This document shows, piece after piece, positions 1 through 7,066 of a stretch of 8,944 nt of DNA. Made by a program: the position numbers and the translations under genes. The notes under the pieces were generated by a model. It saw only the letters and a program-made list of their open reading frames with translations, did no database searches and was not told the DNA's origin. Origin of the DNA: Candidatus Poribacteria bacterium (GTDB lineage: Bacteria; Poribacteria; WGA-4E; WGA-3G); NCBI GenBank assembly GCA_009842375.1, contig VYFM01000316.1, forward strand, positions 1 to 8,944. Reading direction: 5' to 3'. Numbering within the stretch: position 1 is the first letter of the stretch; each line of letters begins with the position of its first letter.

Positions 1-35
1 ATATTGCACTTTATTATGACTGCTGGAGTATTCTG

Positions 36-2750
36 ATGGTAGATAAAGATGTTCAACTGATCAATAGGATTTTGTCAGGTGATGACGCCGCTTTTTCCAC
101 CTTAGTTGAAAAGTATCAAAAAGGGACTCACGCTTTTGCGTGGCGGAAGATTGGGGATTATCACTATGCTGAAGAGATAACCCAAGATGCTTTTGTTCAA
201 GTATACAAGAACCTTGCGACACTCAGAAATCCTCATCAGTTTGCTGGATGGTTGTATGTGATTGTCAATCGTCTATGTCTTAAGTGGTTACAAAAGAAAA
301 AAATGAAAGTTCAATCATTAGAGGACACCCCCATGGAAGAAATAGAACAATATTCATATAACGAGTATATATTGGAACAACGAGAGATGCATGCTAGAGA
401 AAGTAGACTTGATATAGTTAAGAAACTTCTGGATAAACTCCCAGAAAGTGAACAAACTGTTACGACACTTTATTATTTAGGCGAAATGACAGCCAAAGAA
501 ATAAGTAGGTTTTTAGGCGTGTCGGTAAACACGATTAAGAGTAGACTTCGCCGAGCACGTATTCGTTTACAGGAAGAAGGGCTACCGTTTCAAGAAATAT
601 TGGGTTCTGTTCAATTCTCTACCAATCTTACTGAAAACATCCTGCAGCGGGTTGTTGATATAAAACCGGCACCTCCTCCAAGTGCCAAGCCATTGCTTCC
701 ATGGGTAGTTTTGAGTACTACTGCGTTTTTAGTTATGTTATTAGGTGTTGCCCCCCAATATCTTGACCGTTTTCAAACACCCTATAGTTTTGAGTCACAA
801 TCTGAACAGACAGTTGAAATTAGGGATGTCTTTGTTGTTCTTGACACAGATGTAAAATCGGCTAATCTAAATCAAGTAGGACGAACTGATACTGATGGCA
901 ACAGCAATGGTTCAAGTGCCCAAGTTTCTGACTCGGTTATAACATCTGATGAACAGGATTGGCACTTGCGGGAGTTACCCGAAGGCGTGAAAGCACGGAT
1001 CGGTAGAGGATTCATAACAGGAAAAATATCGGTTTCAGGTGATGGGGGACGTATGGCGGTCCCGTGTAGTATCGGTATTTGGATATATGACACCAAAACG
1101 GATAAAGCACTTGATCTAATAAAGGGACGGACTGATTGGTTTAGGAGCGTTGCGTTCAGTCCAGACGATATACTGTTGGCAAGTGCGGGAGACGAAGTAG
1201 TCCAGGTATGGGATGCGCGCACCGGTATTGAACTTTGGACGATGCAAGGTCATAAGGACAGAACCACTGACGTAGCATTCAGTCCGAATGGTTCTCTGTT
1301 AGCAAGTGGAAGTGATGACGAGACCATCCGTCTATGGGATGCGCGTAGCGGCACACATTTTAGGACGTTGACGGGACATATCAGAGGTGTCACAAGCGTT
1401 GCGTTCAGTCCAGACGGCGAAACGTTGGCGAGTGGTAGTGCTGACAAAACGTTGCGGCTGTGGGACGTGCAGACAGGTGCTTTGGTGCAGACAATCAGTG
1501 GATATGAAACAGATGAAATAAATACCGTCGCGTTTAGTCCGGATGGAAAGACACTTGCGAGTGCGAGTAAGCACAATATCGCTCGTCTCTATGACGCGCA
1601 GACAGGCAAATTACGCTACATGTTGGAAGGACAAAATGGCTCAGATGGACATAGTGATGGTATTTATTTTGTTAACTTTAGTCCAGATGGGTCAAAATTG
1701 GCAACCGCAAGTCGAGATCGCACTTTACGTCTGTGGGATACACAGACGGGTGATTTGATACGGGTGCTCAATGGACACACGTCGCATGTCCTCAGCGTTG
1801 TATTTAGTCCAGATGGTAAGACGTTGATGAGCGGTGGCAGGGATAACGCCGTGCGATTGTGGGATGTGGATACTGGAAAAGAACTTCGGAAGATGGTAGA
1901 TCATAGGCTGGGTTTGCTTAATGTAGCGTTCAGTCCGGATGGGAAAACACTTGCAAGCTGCACCTGGGGTAATACCGTTCGTTTATGGGATGTGCAAACG
2001 TGTACACTGCTTCAGTCAATAGAGGGACATACCGAGTCTGTTACAAGCGTTACGTTCAGTCCAGATGGACAGACATTAGCGAGTAGCAGTTGGGACGATA
2101 CCGTCCGTTTATGGGATATGAAGACAGGCACAGCACTTCCGCCTTTGGTTGGACATAGTGAAGGGGTCCTGAGTGTTGCATTTAGCCCGGTTAGCAAAAT
2201 TCTCGCAAGTGGAAGTTACGATGGGACTGTGCTGTTGTGGGATGTGCAAACAGGTAAACAGAGACATACGATGAAAGTGAATAGATCGTGGGTCAATAGC
2301 GTTGCGTTCAGTCCAGATGGTTCTGTGCTTGCAAGCGGTAGCTGGGATAGTACCGTGCGCACATGGGATGTGAATACCGGTACACCGCTTTTGACATTGA
2401 ATACAGATCGGAGTTCAGTTAATTGTGTCGTGTTTAGTCCGGATGGGAAAATGCTCGCAAGTGGATGTCATAACGGGACCGTGTATTTATGGGACGCATC
2501 GTCGGGTGAACTGCTTCGGACGCTGGCAGAACCTCAAGGAAGGATCCATAGTATAGCGTTCAGTCCGGATGGAAGGATACTGGCAAGTGGGAGTAATGAT
2601 AGCACTTTGCTATTGTGGGATGTGCGCGCAGGTACGCCTTTACGGTCACTAAATGCACATCGCGGTCCTGTTAAAAGCATAATGTTCAACCCGGATGGTA
2701 AGACATTGGCGAGTGCAAGTGGTTGCATCGTATTGCTGTGGGAAATATAG
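36..2750 (+). CDS. ECF-type sigma factor fused through a TM helix to a 14-repeat WD40 domain
   Basis: The 904-residue product has three parts. Residues 10-90 resemble sigma-70 region 2, with the region 2.2-like stretch DYHYAEEITQDAFVQVYKNL at 41-60. Residues 125-181 resemble region 4, with a helix-turn-helix around MTAKEISRFLGVSVNTIKSR (151-170). One strongly hydrophobic segment at about 221-240 follows a proline-rich stretch (PAPPPSAKP). After a polar linker (about 245-320) come 14 WD40 repeats (331-904), with cores of the type VAFSPDGKTLASGS and RLWD. The likely topology is sigma domain inside and propellers outside, making a one-polypeptide sensor and regulator; this is inference. Fusions of ECF sigma factors to WD40 domains are known, for example in planctomycetes. 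The start is ATG 36 with GGAG at 25-28, seven bases upstream. No separate anti-sigma gene is adjacent. Sigma and WD40 assignments are secure; signal and regulon are unknown. Confidence 0.93.
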   Translation: MVDKDVQLINRILSGDDAAFSTLVEKYQKGTHAFAWRKIGDYHYAEEITQDAFVQVYKNLATLRNPHQFAGWLYVIVNRLCLKWLQKKKMKVQSLEDTPMEEIEQYSYNEYILEQREMHARESRLDIVKKLLDKLPESEQTVTTLYYLGEMTAKEISRFLGVSVNTIKSRLRRARIRLQEEGLPFQEILGSVQFSTNLTENILQRVVDIKPAPPPSAKPLLPWVVLSTTAFLVMLLGVAPQYLDRFQTPYSFESQSEQTVEIRDVFVVLDTDVKSANLNQVGRTDTDGNSNGSSAQVSDSVITSDEQDWHLRELPEGVKARIGRGFITGKISVSGDGGRMAVPCSIGIWIYDTKTDKALDLIKGRTDWFRSVAFSPDDILLASAGDEVVQVWDARTGIELWTMQGHKDRTTDVAFSPNGSLLASGSDDETIRLWDARSGTHFRTLTGHIRGVTSVAFSPDGETLASGSADKTLRLWDVQTGALVQTISGYETDEINTVAFSPDGKTLASASKHNIARLYDAQTGKLRYMLEGQNGSDGHSDGIYFVNFSPDGSKLATASRDRTLRLWDTQTGDLIRVLNGHTSHVLSVVFSPDGKTLMSGGRDNAVRLWDVDTGKELRKMVDHRLGLLNVAFSPDGKTLASCTWGNTVRLWDVQTCTLLQSIEGHTESVTSVTFSPDGQTLASSSWDDTVRLWDMKTGTALPPLVGHSEGVLSVAFSPVSKILASGSYDGTVLLWDVQTGKQRHTMKVNRSWVNSVAFSPDGSVLASGSWDSTVRTWDVNTGTPLLTLNTDRSSVNCVVFSPDGKMLASGCHNGTVYLWDASSGELLRTLAEPQGRIHSIAFSPDGRILASGSNDSTLLLWDVRAGTPLRSLNAHRGPVKSIMFNPDGKTLASASGCIVLLWEI
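1026..2747 (+). repeat. 14 tandem WD40 repeat units, mostly 126 bp (42 codons)
   Basis: Repeat cores start near 1026, 1137, 1260, 1386, 1515, 1659, 1785, 1911, 2037, 2163, 2289, 2415, 2541 and 2667. From 1659 on, the step is exactly 126 bp. The first unit is degenerate (SVSGDGGRMAVPCSIGIWIYD), and the fifth carries an insertion of about six codons (GQNGSDGHSDG) before the sixth. The last ends at the LLWEI strand, two residues short in its turn. Fourteen units are what two seven-bladed propellers need. The stretch before the first unit could supply the closing outer strand. The unit count is direct; the two-propeller fold is inferred from the family. Confidence 0.9.
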
Positions 2751-2787
2751 TTGGACCATTTCTGATTGATAAATTGTCATAATAAAC

Positions 2788-2824
2788 TGTAGGTCGGACA
2801 TCGCCATGCTCACTCCGACCTACA
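2788..2824. repeat. 11-bp perfect inverted repeat, REP-like hairpin
   Basis: TGTAGGTCGGA (2788-2798) is perfectly complementary to TCCGACCTACA (2814-2824), with a 15-base loop. It lies 38 bp after the sigma/WD40 stop and about 65 bp before the next start codon. No T-run follows, so it is a poor classical terminator, although it may still reduce read-through. Dispersed palindromes of this kind are typical of REP-like elements. Only one copy is visible here, so the repeat status is a guess. Confidence 0.6.
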
Positions 2825-2877
2825 AGCTAAAGCTCTTTGTTCATTCAGAAATGGTATTAGATACTATACATCCAATT

Positions 2878-2883
2878 GGAGGG
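2878..2883 (+). promoter_or_regulatory. Ribosome binding site that sets the first LamG gene start
   Basis: GGAGGG lies seven bases before ATG 2891. This fixes the start there rather than at the in-frame TTG at 2876, which overlaps the site itself. The chosen start also puts the signal peptide at the exact N-terminus. Confidence 0.85.
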
Positions 2884-2890
2884 ATTAACC

Positions 2891-3748
2891 ATGAAAAACA
2901 CTTTATTCGGCATAACACTAACCATATTGCTTCCTGTATTAACATCTAACCCAATCTCAGCAGAGATTGTCACAGACGGACTCGTAAGTTATTGGACATT
3001 CGATAAAATCAATGTTGTCAACAATACCTTAAAAGACGTTTGGGGTGAAAACCATGCGACAATCCACGGAAATCCTAACGCCGCTACAGGCATCGTAGGA
3101 GAAGCACTCAAATTCGATGGCAAAAACGATTATATTGACCTAACAACGCTCAGAGATTTTGGAGAAAAGTCAGGAAAATCCACCCTTGAAATATGGATAA
3201 AAACCACTAACAAAACGGATTGGATGACCCTGCTAAATACCAATGAACATGTGTGTCCGTACTGGGGAATTCAGATGAACGGCGTAAAAAATGATAAGGG
3301 TCTTTTTTTGTCAAATGGTGTGGTTTCCTTCGACCATAGCCTATCCAGTGAAGATGGTGAAGTATGTGGTTTTGGTGCACTCGCAGATTATGCACCCGTA
3401 TTTGATGGGAAGTGGCATCAGATTGTCTACACACTGGATTTTGAGTTAAATGAAGATGGTGGACGTGGACACGAAAAGATCTATATTGACGCTGAGCTGA
3501 GACCAAGGTCAACATTCAATGTTCCTGCTAATTTCGGTTTCTCTCCATTCACAGCTCCTGTCCATCTCGGTGCGAGAAAACTGGACGATGAAGCACACAG
3601 TTTCTTCAAGGGATACATAGATGAAGTCCGTTTATATGAGCGTCCTCTGACAGCAAATCAAGTCATCCAGAACTATATTTCCAAAACACCTTACAACGTT
3701 GAACCTAAAAAGAAATTGACAACCTTCTGGGGTAAACTGAAACAATAA
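2891..3748 (+). CDS. Secreted LamG-like (concanavalin A-like lectin/glucanase fold) protein 1, with C-terminal WG-x-(I/L)-K tail
   Basis: The 285-residue product starts with a Sec signal peptide (MKNTLFGITLTILLPVL), likely cut after ISA at residue 24. The block IVTDGLVSYWTFD (26-38) follows. A LamG-like jelly roll spans about 45-265, with landmarks FDGKNDYIDL (75-84), LEIWIKTT (99-106), the DGKWHQIVYTLD strand (172-183) and GYIDEVRLYERPLTANQV (241-258). Such domains usually bind sugars or protein ligands at the cell surface. No catalytic residues are recognisable. Cys122 and Cys159 could form a disulfide. The tail NVEPKKKLTTFWGKLKQ (269-285) lies after the domain and is shared with three other proteins here. 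The protein is a clear paralogue of the LamG protein at 5939-6850. The gene could head a same-strand set continuing to 5589, although a gap of about 108 bp precedes the next gene. Confidence 0.88.
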   Translation: MKNTLFGITLTILLPVLTSNPISAEIVTDGLVSYWTFDKINVVNNTLKDVWGENHATIHGNPNAATGIVGEALKFDGKNDYIDLTTLRDFGEKSGKSTLEIWIKTTNKTDWMTLLNTNEHVCPYWGIQMNGVKNDKGLFLSNGVVSFDHSLSSEDGEVCGFGALADYAPVFDGKWHQIVYTLDFELNEDGGRGHEKIYIDAELRPRSTFNVPANFGFSPFTAPVHLGARKLDDEAHSFFKGYIDEVRLYERPLTANQVIQNYISKTPYNVEPKKKLTTFWGKLKQ

Positions 3749-3803
3749 TTGGAAAGATATAGTAACGTAAATCGTCAATTTATGTGCTAAGAGGCACAAA
3801 CCC

Positions 3804-3817
3804 TATCATTTATGATA
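3804..3817. promoter_or_regulatory. Small AT-rich palindrome upstream of the jelly-roll gene
   Basis: TATCAT and ATGATA form a 6-bp inverted repeat around TT, about 40 bp before ATG 3857. The octamer TATGATAT inside it also occurs on the plus strand near 6875-6882, in the promoter region of the third LamG gene. It could be an operator or a chance feature of AT-rich DNA. Confidence 0.2.
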
Positions 3818-3856
3818 TGCAATATTAAAAAACTTTAATTTGGAGGATATTTTATT

Positions 3857-4681
3857 ATGAAAAGATATATTTTGGATCACATAGCGATTTTGACATTACT
3901 ACTGACTTTAGGTGTCCCTATATATTCCTATGCACAAGGTCAGGTAAATGTTAAAGGTGGACCTATTCCAGAAGCAGAATGGATGGTAGATGTCGCCGGT
4001 GTTGGATTAGGCGAAGATCATTCTAATGTTGATACTTGGATTACAAAGTGGTATGGACCCGATGGTAATTATGAAAACAATGGAGGATTTGGTAAGAGTG
4101 CTCCAAAGGACTTAATTGATGAAGGGACAGATGGAAAATTAGACCAACTTAAACTTTCTACAGTGACTGGATTGAATAAAACCAAATCTGTTGATATCAA
4201 TTGGCCGCTTAATGGCGGAAAACGAGGGTGGACAGTCTTTGAAATTAACCCCGAAAGTGCAAATAATACTTGGAAAGAAGGTGGAGAACCCAATAACTTT
4301 GATACCTATGCAATTTGTGTTATAGACGCACCGAAAACTATGAAATCTGTTATGTCTCCTGCTCATGATGATCACGCACAAATATGGATCAATGGTGAAA
4401 AATGGTATAATCATTCACAATGGACAGGCGGAACGAAAAAAGTTAACTACAACGTTGAAGTTGAATTGAAAAAGGGTGCAAATGTACTCTTGTTTAGATG
4501 CGGAGAAGGCGGAGGGAGTGCATACCTAAACCTTCATTTTGACGACGCAACTCACGATGCCGTTGATATTTACCCAGATCAGGCAGATGACAAAATAAGC
4601 TTCTTCAAAGAGATTACTGGCGCATTAGCAATTGAACCAACTGATAAACTAACAACAATATGGGCAGATATTAAACGATAA
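3857..4681 (+). CDS. Secreted jelly-roll (PA14/carbohydrate-binding-like) protein with C-terminal W-(G/A)-x-(I/L)-K tail
   Basis: The 274-residue product has a Sec signal peptide (1-26), likely cut after YSYA before QGQ. Residues 30-165 are a β-rich region with no certain family. The span 168-230 has the pattern of sugar-binding jelly rolls of the PA14/NPCBM type: SPAHDDHAQIWINGEKWYNH, then a paired strand pattern VEVELKKGANVLLFRCG and YLNLHFDD. The acidic pair DD171-172 before a W-I-N-G turn is typical of those folds. No enzyme motif is visible. The tail IEPTDKLTTIWADIKR (259-274) matches that of the LamG proteins, with Ala in place of Gly after Trp. ATG 3857 has GGAGG at 3842-3846, ten bases upstream. 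The next gene starts 53 bp downstream, so co-transcription is likely. The secreted call is firm; the domain family is tentative. Confidence 0.82.
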   Translation: MKRYILDHIAILTLLLTLGVPIYSYAQGQVNVKGGPIPEAEWMVDVAGVGLGEDHSNVDTWITKWYGPDGNYENNGGFGKSAPKDLIDEGTDGKLDQLKLSTVTGLNKTKSVDINWPLNGGKRGWTVFEINPESANNTWKEGGEPNNFDTYAICVIDAPKTMKSVMSPAHDDHAQIWINGEKWYNHSQWTGGTKKVNYNVEVELKKGANVLLFRCGEGGGSAYLNLHFDDATHDAVDIYPDQADDKISFFKEITGALAIEPTDKLTTIWADIKR

Positions 4682-4722
4682 ATATGTTCAGCTTTACATG
4701 GAAACTAGACACAATAACACGT

Positions 4723-4727
4723 GGAGG
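4723..4727 (+). promoter_or_regulatory. Ribosome binding site that sets the second LamG gene start
   Basis: GGAGG lies seven bases before ATG 4735. The longer in-frame reading from ATG 4684 has no such site and would put 17 polar residues in front of the signal peptide. Confidence 0.8.
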
Positions 4728-4734
4728 TTTTTTG

Positions 4735-5589
4735 ATGTTTACCGATTTTAAACGCTTATTAATCGTAATGCTACTACTCAGCTGCGTTCTCCCTGCCTTT
4801 TCTTTTGAGCCTTCTGGTGGTGTTTTGATGCTGGATGGTGAGGATGACTACGCAATACTCCCTTTTGCGGAGCATGGATATATTATTCCCGCAGATGCAC
4901 GCGAATTTACGGTGGAGGTATGGTTCTATCCGAAAGCTGAACCGGAGCAAGGAGTGTCAAATATTATTCTGAGCCAACAAGTTCGTTTCAGATTGAAGTC
5001 AAGTAATTGTAGGGTTCCACTCAGTAAGAAGGATCAAGTGTGTTCCTCTGGCGTAGTATTTCTTGAAGGCGGCGGAGCACACGGTATAAGAATCACTGAT
5101 GCTGCTATCAAAAAGGATCAATGGAACTATATGGCAGTTATTTTCACGGAAAGTACAGTTTATTTAGCATACAATGATCAGATTCGTCGAGGAAAAAAAG
5201 GATTTATGAACGTCGTAGCTGGAAATCTGCGTCTCCCTGAAGGGTTTAAAAATTTCTGTGTGGGCGGATATGCTGAAGATGTACCAGTCCCAAAGGCTTA
5301 CTTTCATGGCGAAATTGATGCGATAAGGTTTTCAAATATCGCCCGATATGATTTACCCGCCAAGGTAGGGATCTCGCCTTTTGATCCGCCACGCCGTTTA
5401 TCAAGCGACGCGCACACGTTGGCACTCTGGGATTTTAATGATAAGGAAGGTGCAGATCGCTTTAAAGACACATCCGGGAATGAATATACATTATTCGGCA
5501 TGAACGGTGCCACTACTAGTCGTGCACTTGCTGTCAATCCTGCTAATACTTCTACAACCACAACATGGGGAAAAATTAAATCGGAATAG
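4735..5589 (+). CDS. Secreted LamG-like protein 2 with C-terminal TTTWG-x-IK tail
   Basis: The 284-residue product starts with a signal peptide (MFTDFKRLLIVMLLLSC...), probably cut after AFS at 23. LLSC at 14-17 is a weak lipobox, so a lipoprotein is possible, but the hydrophobic residues after the Cys argue against it. The LamG-like domain spans about 27-205: LMLDGEDDYAILPF (31-44), FTVEVWFYPK (58-67), QWNYMAVIFTESTVYLAYND (129-148) and YFHGEIDAIRFSNIARY (189-205). A second short block, LALWDFNDKEGADRFKDTSG (229-248), resembles the start of another LamG or pentraxin-like unit. The four other cysteines (92, 103, 175 and the one in the signal) are unassigned. The tail VNPANTSTTTTWGKIKSE (267-284) matches the shared motif with one extra residue. 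It is more distant from the other two LamG proteins than they are from each other. It is probably the last gene of a short same-strand set. Confidence 0.87.
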   Translation: MFTDFKRLLIVMLLLSCVLPAFSFEPSGGVLMLDGEDDYAILPFAEHGYIIPADAREFTVEVWFYPKAEPEQGVSNIILSQQVRFRLKSSNCRVPLSKKDQVCSSGVVFLEGGGAHGIRITDAAIKKDQWNYMAVIFTESTVYLAYNDQIRRGKKGFMNVVAGNLRLPEGFKNFCVGGYAEDVPVPKAYFHGEIDAIRFSNIARYDLPAKVGISPFDPPRRLSSDAHTLALWDFNDKEGADRFKDTSGNEYTLFGMNGATTSRALAVNPANTSTTTTWGKIKSE

Positions 5590-5938
5590 TTATGATCTGA
5601 CAGCAGCATGGTCGGATTGACTACCTCACATCCCATGAAGACTGTTTATCAGTTTGGAAAGTGTCTGTCGTTATGCTTGGAGTACCTCAGTTGTGTCACC
5701 TGCGTTATAGAGGTGTATAAGCGCAAAATAGCGTACAAACGATTTGGCACTCGGTAAAAGAGAATTAACCGGATTTTCAATCGTTTCAAGCATGGTATCA
5801 GTTGTTATGAAACTGGTATTTGGCCTTGGAACAGCATCCAATCAGGAGTCCCTGTCAAAATCCATTGTTGATTGTTGACATCAGAATCATCTTATCTTGT
5901 CCATCCTGGTTCAGACAAAGCGGGTCAGACAATTTCAA
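5590..5938. other. 349-bp gap between convergent genes
   Basis: This gap separates the stops of two convergent LamG genes. I see no strong hairpin followed by a T-run for either gene, and no RNA gene. The only protein-like content is a minus-strand reading at 5671-5841, listed separately. Short direct repeats such as ATTGTTG/ATTGTTGA near 5863-5878 look incidental. Confidence 0.6.
5671..5841 (-). pseudogene. Doubtful 56-codon minus-strand ORF, possible gene remnant
   Basis: Read on the minus strand after an in-frame TGA (5844-5842), this stretch gives 56 residues with a protein-like composition, including SFITTDTMLETIENPVN and SFVRYFALIHLYNAGDTTEV, ending at TAA (5673-5671). The only starts are TTG at 5841 or an internal ATG 16 codons later, neither with a clear ribosome binding site. 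It may be the 3' end of a gene whose front was lost, or chance. I do not recognise the family. Confidence 0.25.
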
Positions 5939-6850
5939 CTAACGACTTCTCTTCAAAGCACCCCACACCGTCGGCAATTTTTCAACAGCCTCTACACCCA
6001 GACCGATACCAGATTCATAGTTGCGGACCACTTCTTCATGAGTCAAGGCACGGTCATAAATCCGCACCTCATCAAAAACACCTTCAAAAAACCGAGATGC
6101 CTCGCCCATACTATTCATAGCACCCAGAAAAATAGGGTGTCCATAAGCAACAAAATTTTGAGGAGATATACATAAAATAGAATCACTTCGCTGCTCCACG
6201 TCAATATAAAGTTGAAGGTTGATGCAATCCTCTAAATTCCCTTTAAAATGCCTGACTCTATCCTTATCTTCTTCAGTCACAGATTGTGTCGCAAACACAA
6301 TCTGATGCCATTCACCATCCGACACAGTAAACTCTTTGCTAATGAGATCAGTATGACAATCGTTTTCCCTATTCATACTACGTTCAAATAGTATCCAACC
6401 TTCTTTCGTAATAATTCCGCCACGACCATCCTGAGGTGTCTTCGCATTGATAAGAATGCCAGTGCCTTGGTTAGACCCCGCACAACTTTTTTCAAGAACC
6501 CTATAGATCGCACTCCACTCTTTCTTTTGTGTCGTTTTAAACCATACTTCAAATGTATATGCACCGATTTGACTTCCAAAATTACCAACGTTGGGCAAGC
6601 TCACATAATCCCCATTTCCATCTAATTCAATGCCACTTTTTACATATCCATCATCAACTCTTTTGGGATCTCCGACAAGCGTTGCATCGTTTTCATTCCA
6701 AACATCCAGGACTTTTCCACCTCTAATTGTGCCTTGATCAAAAGTCCAATAACTTACTAATCCATCTGTTACGATAGTTTTAGTAGATGCAGTGACAGTG
6801 ATGATCAAACCAACTATCATGATAGTCAACAGCATCACTATTTTTTTCAT
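5939..6850 (-). CDS. Secreted LamG-like protein 3 with C-terminal TVWG-x-LK tail
   Basis: The 303-residue product has a signal peptide (MKKIVMLLTIMIVGLIITVTA), likely cut after residue 21. The block IVTDGLVSYWTFD sits at 26-38, the same position as in the LamG protein at 2891-3748. The shared LamG landmarks follow: LDGNGDYVSLP (76-86), FEVWFKTT (100-107), DGEWHQIVFA (178-187), LQLYIDVEQRSD (212-223) and GVFDEVRIYDRALTHEEV (257-274). The two are clear paralogues. This one has a longer middle part with four cysteines (123, 165, 209, 227). The tail VEAVEKLPTVWGALKRSR (286-303) carries the shared motif, with Ala for Pro and Pro for Thr. ATG 6850 is chosen over an upstream in-frame ATG at 6925 because GGAGGA lies six bases before it and the signal peptide then begins at residue 1. 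It is transcribed alone, divergent from the 7067 gene. Confidence 0.88.
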   Translation of the reverse strand: MKKIVMLLTIMIVGLIITVTASTKTIVTDGLVSYWTFDQGTIRGGKVLDVWNENDATLVGDPKRVDDGYVKSGIELDGNGDYVSLPNVGNFGSQIGAYTFEVWFKTTQKKEWSAIYRVLEKSCAGSNQGTGILINAKTPQDGRGGIITKEGWILFERSMNRENDCHTDLISKEFTVSDGEWHQIVFATQSVTEEDKDRVRHFKGNLEDCINLQLYIDVEQRSDSILCISPQNFVAYGHPIFLGAMNSMGEASRFFEGVFDEVRIYDRALTHEEVVRNYESGIGLGVEAVEKLPTVWGALKRSR

Positions 6851-6856
6851 GACGAT

Positions 6857-6862
6857 TCCTCC
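6857..6862 (-). promoter_or_regulatory. Ribosome binding site that sets the third LamG gene start
   Basis: On the minus strand GGAGGA lies six bases before ATG 6850. It excludes the longer reading from 6925, which would add 25 residues before the signal peptide and would include the promoter. Confidence 0.85.
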
Positions 6863-6881
6863 GTGTCTGTTTTGATATGAT

Positions 6882-6909
6882 ATTATACCATTGTATATAT
6901 ACTGTTCAG
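6882..6909 (-). promoter_or_regulatory. Extended -10 promoter for the third LamG gene
   Basis: On the minus strand TGGTATAAT (6890-6882) is a perfect -10 box with the extended TGn element. A weak -35 (CTGAAC, 6909-6904) lies 16 bases upstream. Transcription would begin near 6875, leaving a leader of about 25 bases that contains the ribosome binding site. The extended -10 would explain the poor -35. Confidence 0.5.
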
Positions 6910-6999
6910 ATGGAACGCGGATCAAATACTCTATTTATGATAGAACTTTTGGAATTTCAATAGGTGGCAAGTTAGATTAAATCGGACTTACGCAAAAAC

Positions 7000-7028
7000 T
7001 TGATAAGGAAAATCGAAACATTTGTAAC
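7000..7028 (+). promoter_or_regulatory. Possible sigma-70-type promoter for the 7067 locus
   Basis: TTGATA (7000-7005) and TGTAAC (7023-7028) are separated by 17 bases and lie about 40 bases before ATG 7067. The match is five of six and four of six to the classical boxes. In AT-rich DNA such matches also arise by chance. Confidence 0.35.
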
Positions 7029-7066
7029 TTACCACATTTAATTTAAAGACACAGTATGAGGTTAGA

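Noticed and set aside
1250..1576. Minus-strand and other-frame ORFs across the WD40 region, with repeated phrases such as PSGLNAT
   Set aside because: They are mirror translations of the conserved FSPDG repeat core; they have no ribosome binding sites and repeat with the 126-bp step.
3207..3515. Minus-strand ORF inside the first LamG gene
   Set aside because: It lies wholly within a well-supported secreted-protein gene and has no plausible start site or domain.
3781..3800. TGTGC/GCACA hairpin after the first LamG gene
   Set aside because: It is a five-pair stem without a T-run; too weak to call a terminator.
4069..4414. Two minus-strand ORFs inside the jelly-roll gene
   Set aside because: They overlap a gene with a signal peptide, ribosome binding site and shared tail; their composition is low in charge pattern and unlike a real protein.
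5764..5815. GTTTCA...TGAAAC inverted repeat and short direct repeats as a CRISPR-like or attachment site
   Set aside because: The arms are six bases long with no regular spacing and no repeated units; chance level for AT-rich DNA.
5872..6175. Plus-strand ORFs over the 3' end of the third LamG gene
   Set aside because: They are antisense shadows of a region where the minus strand encodes the conserved LamG C-terminus and tail.
6984..6994. GGACTTACGCA as a possible insertion sequence terminus
   Set aside because: It vaguely recalls known IS ends, but no inverted partner, transposase or target duplication is visible in the window.
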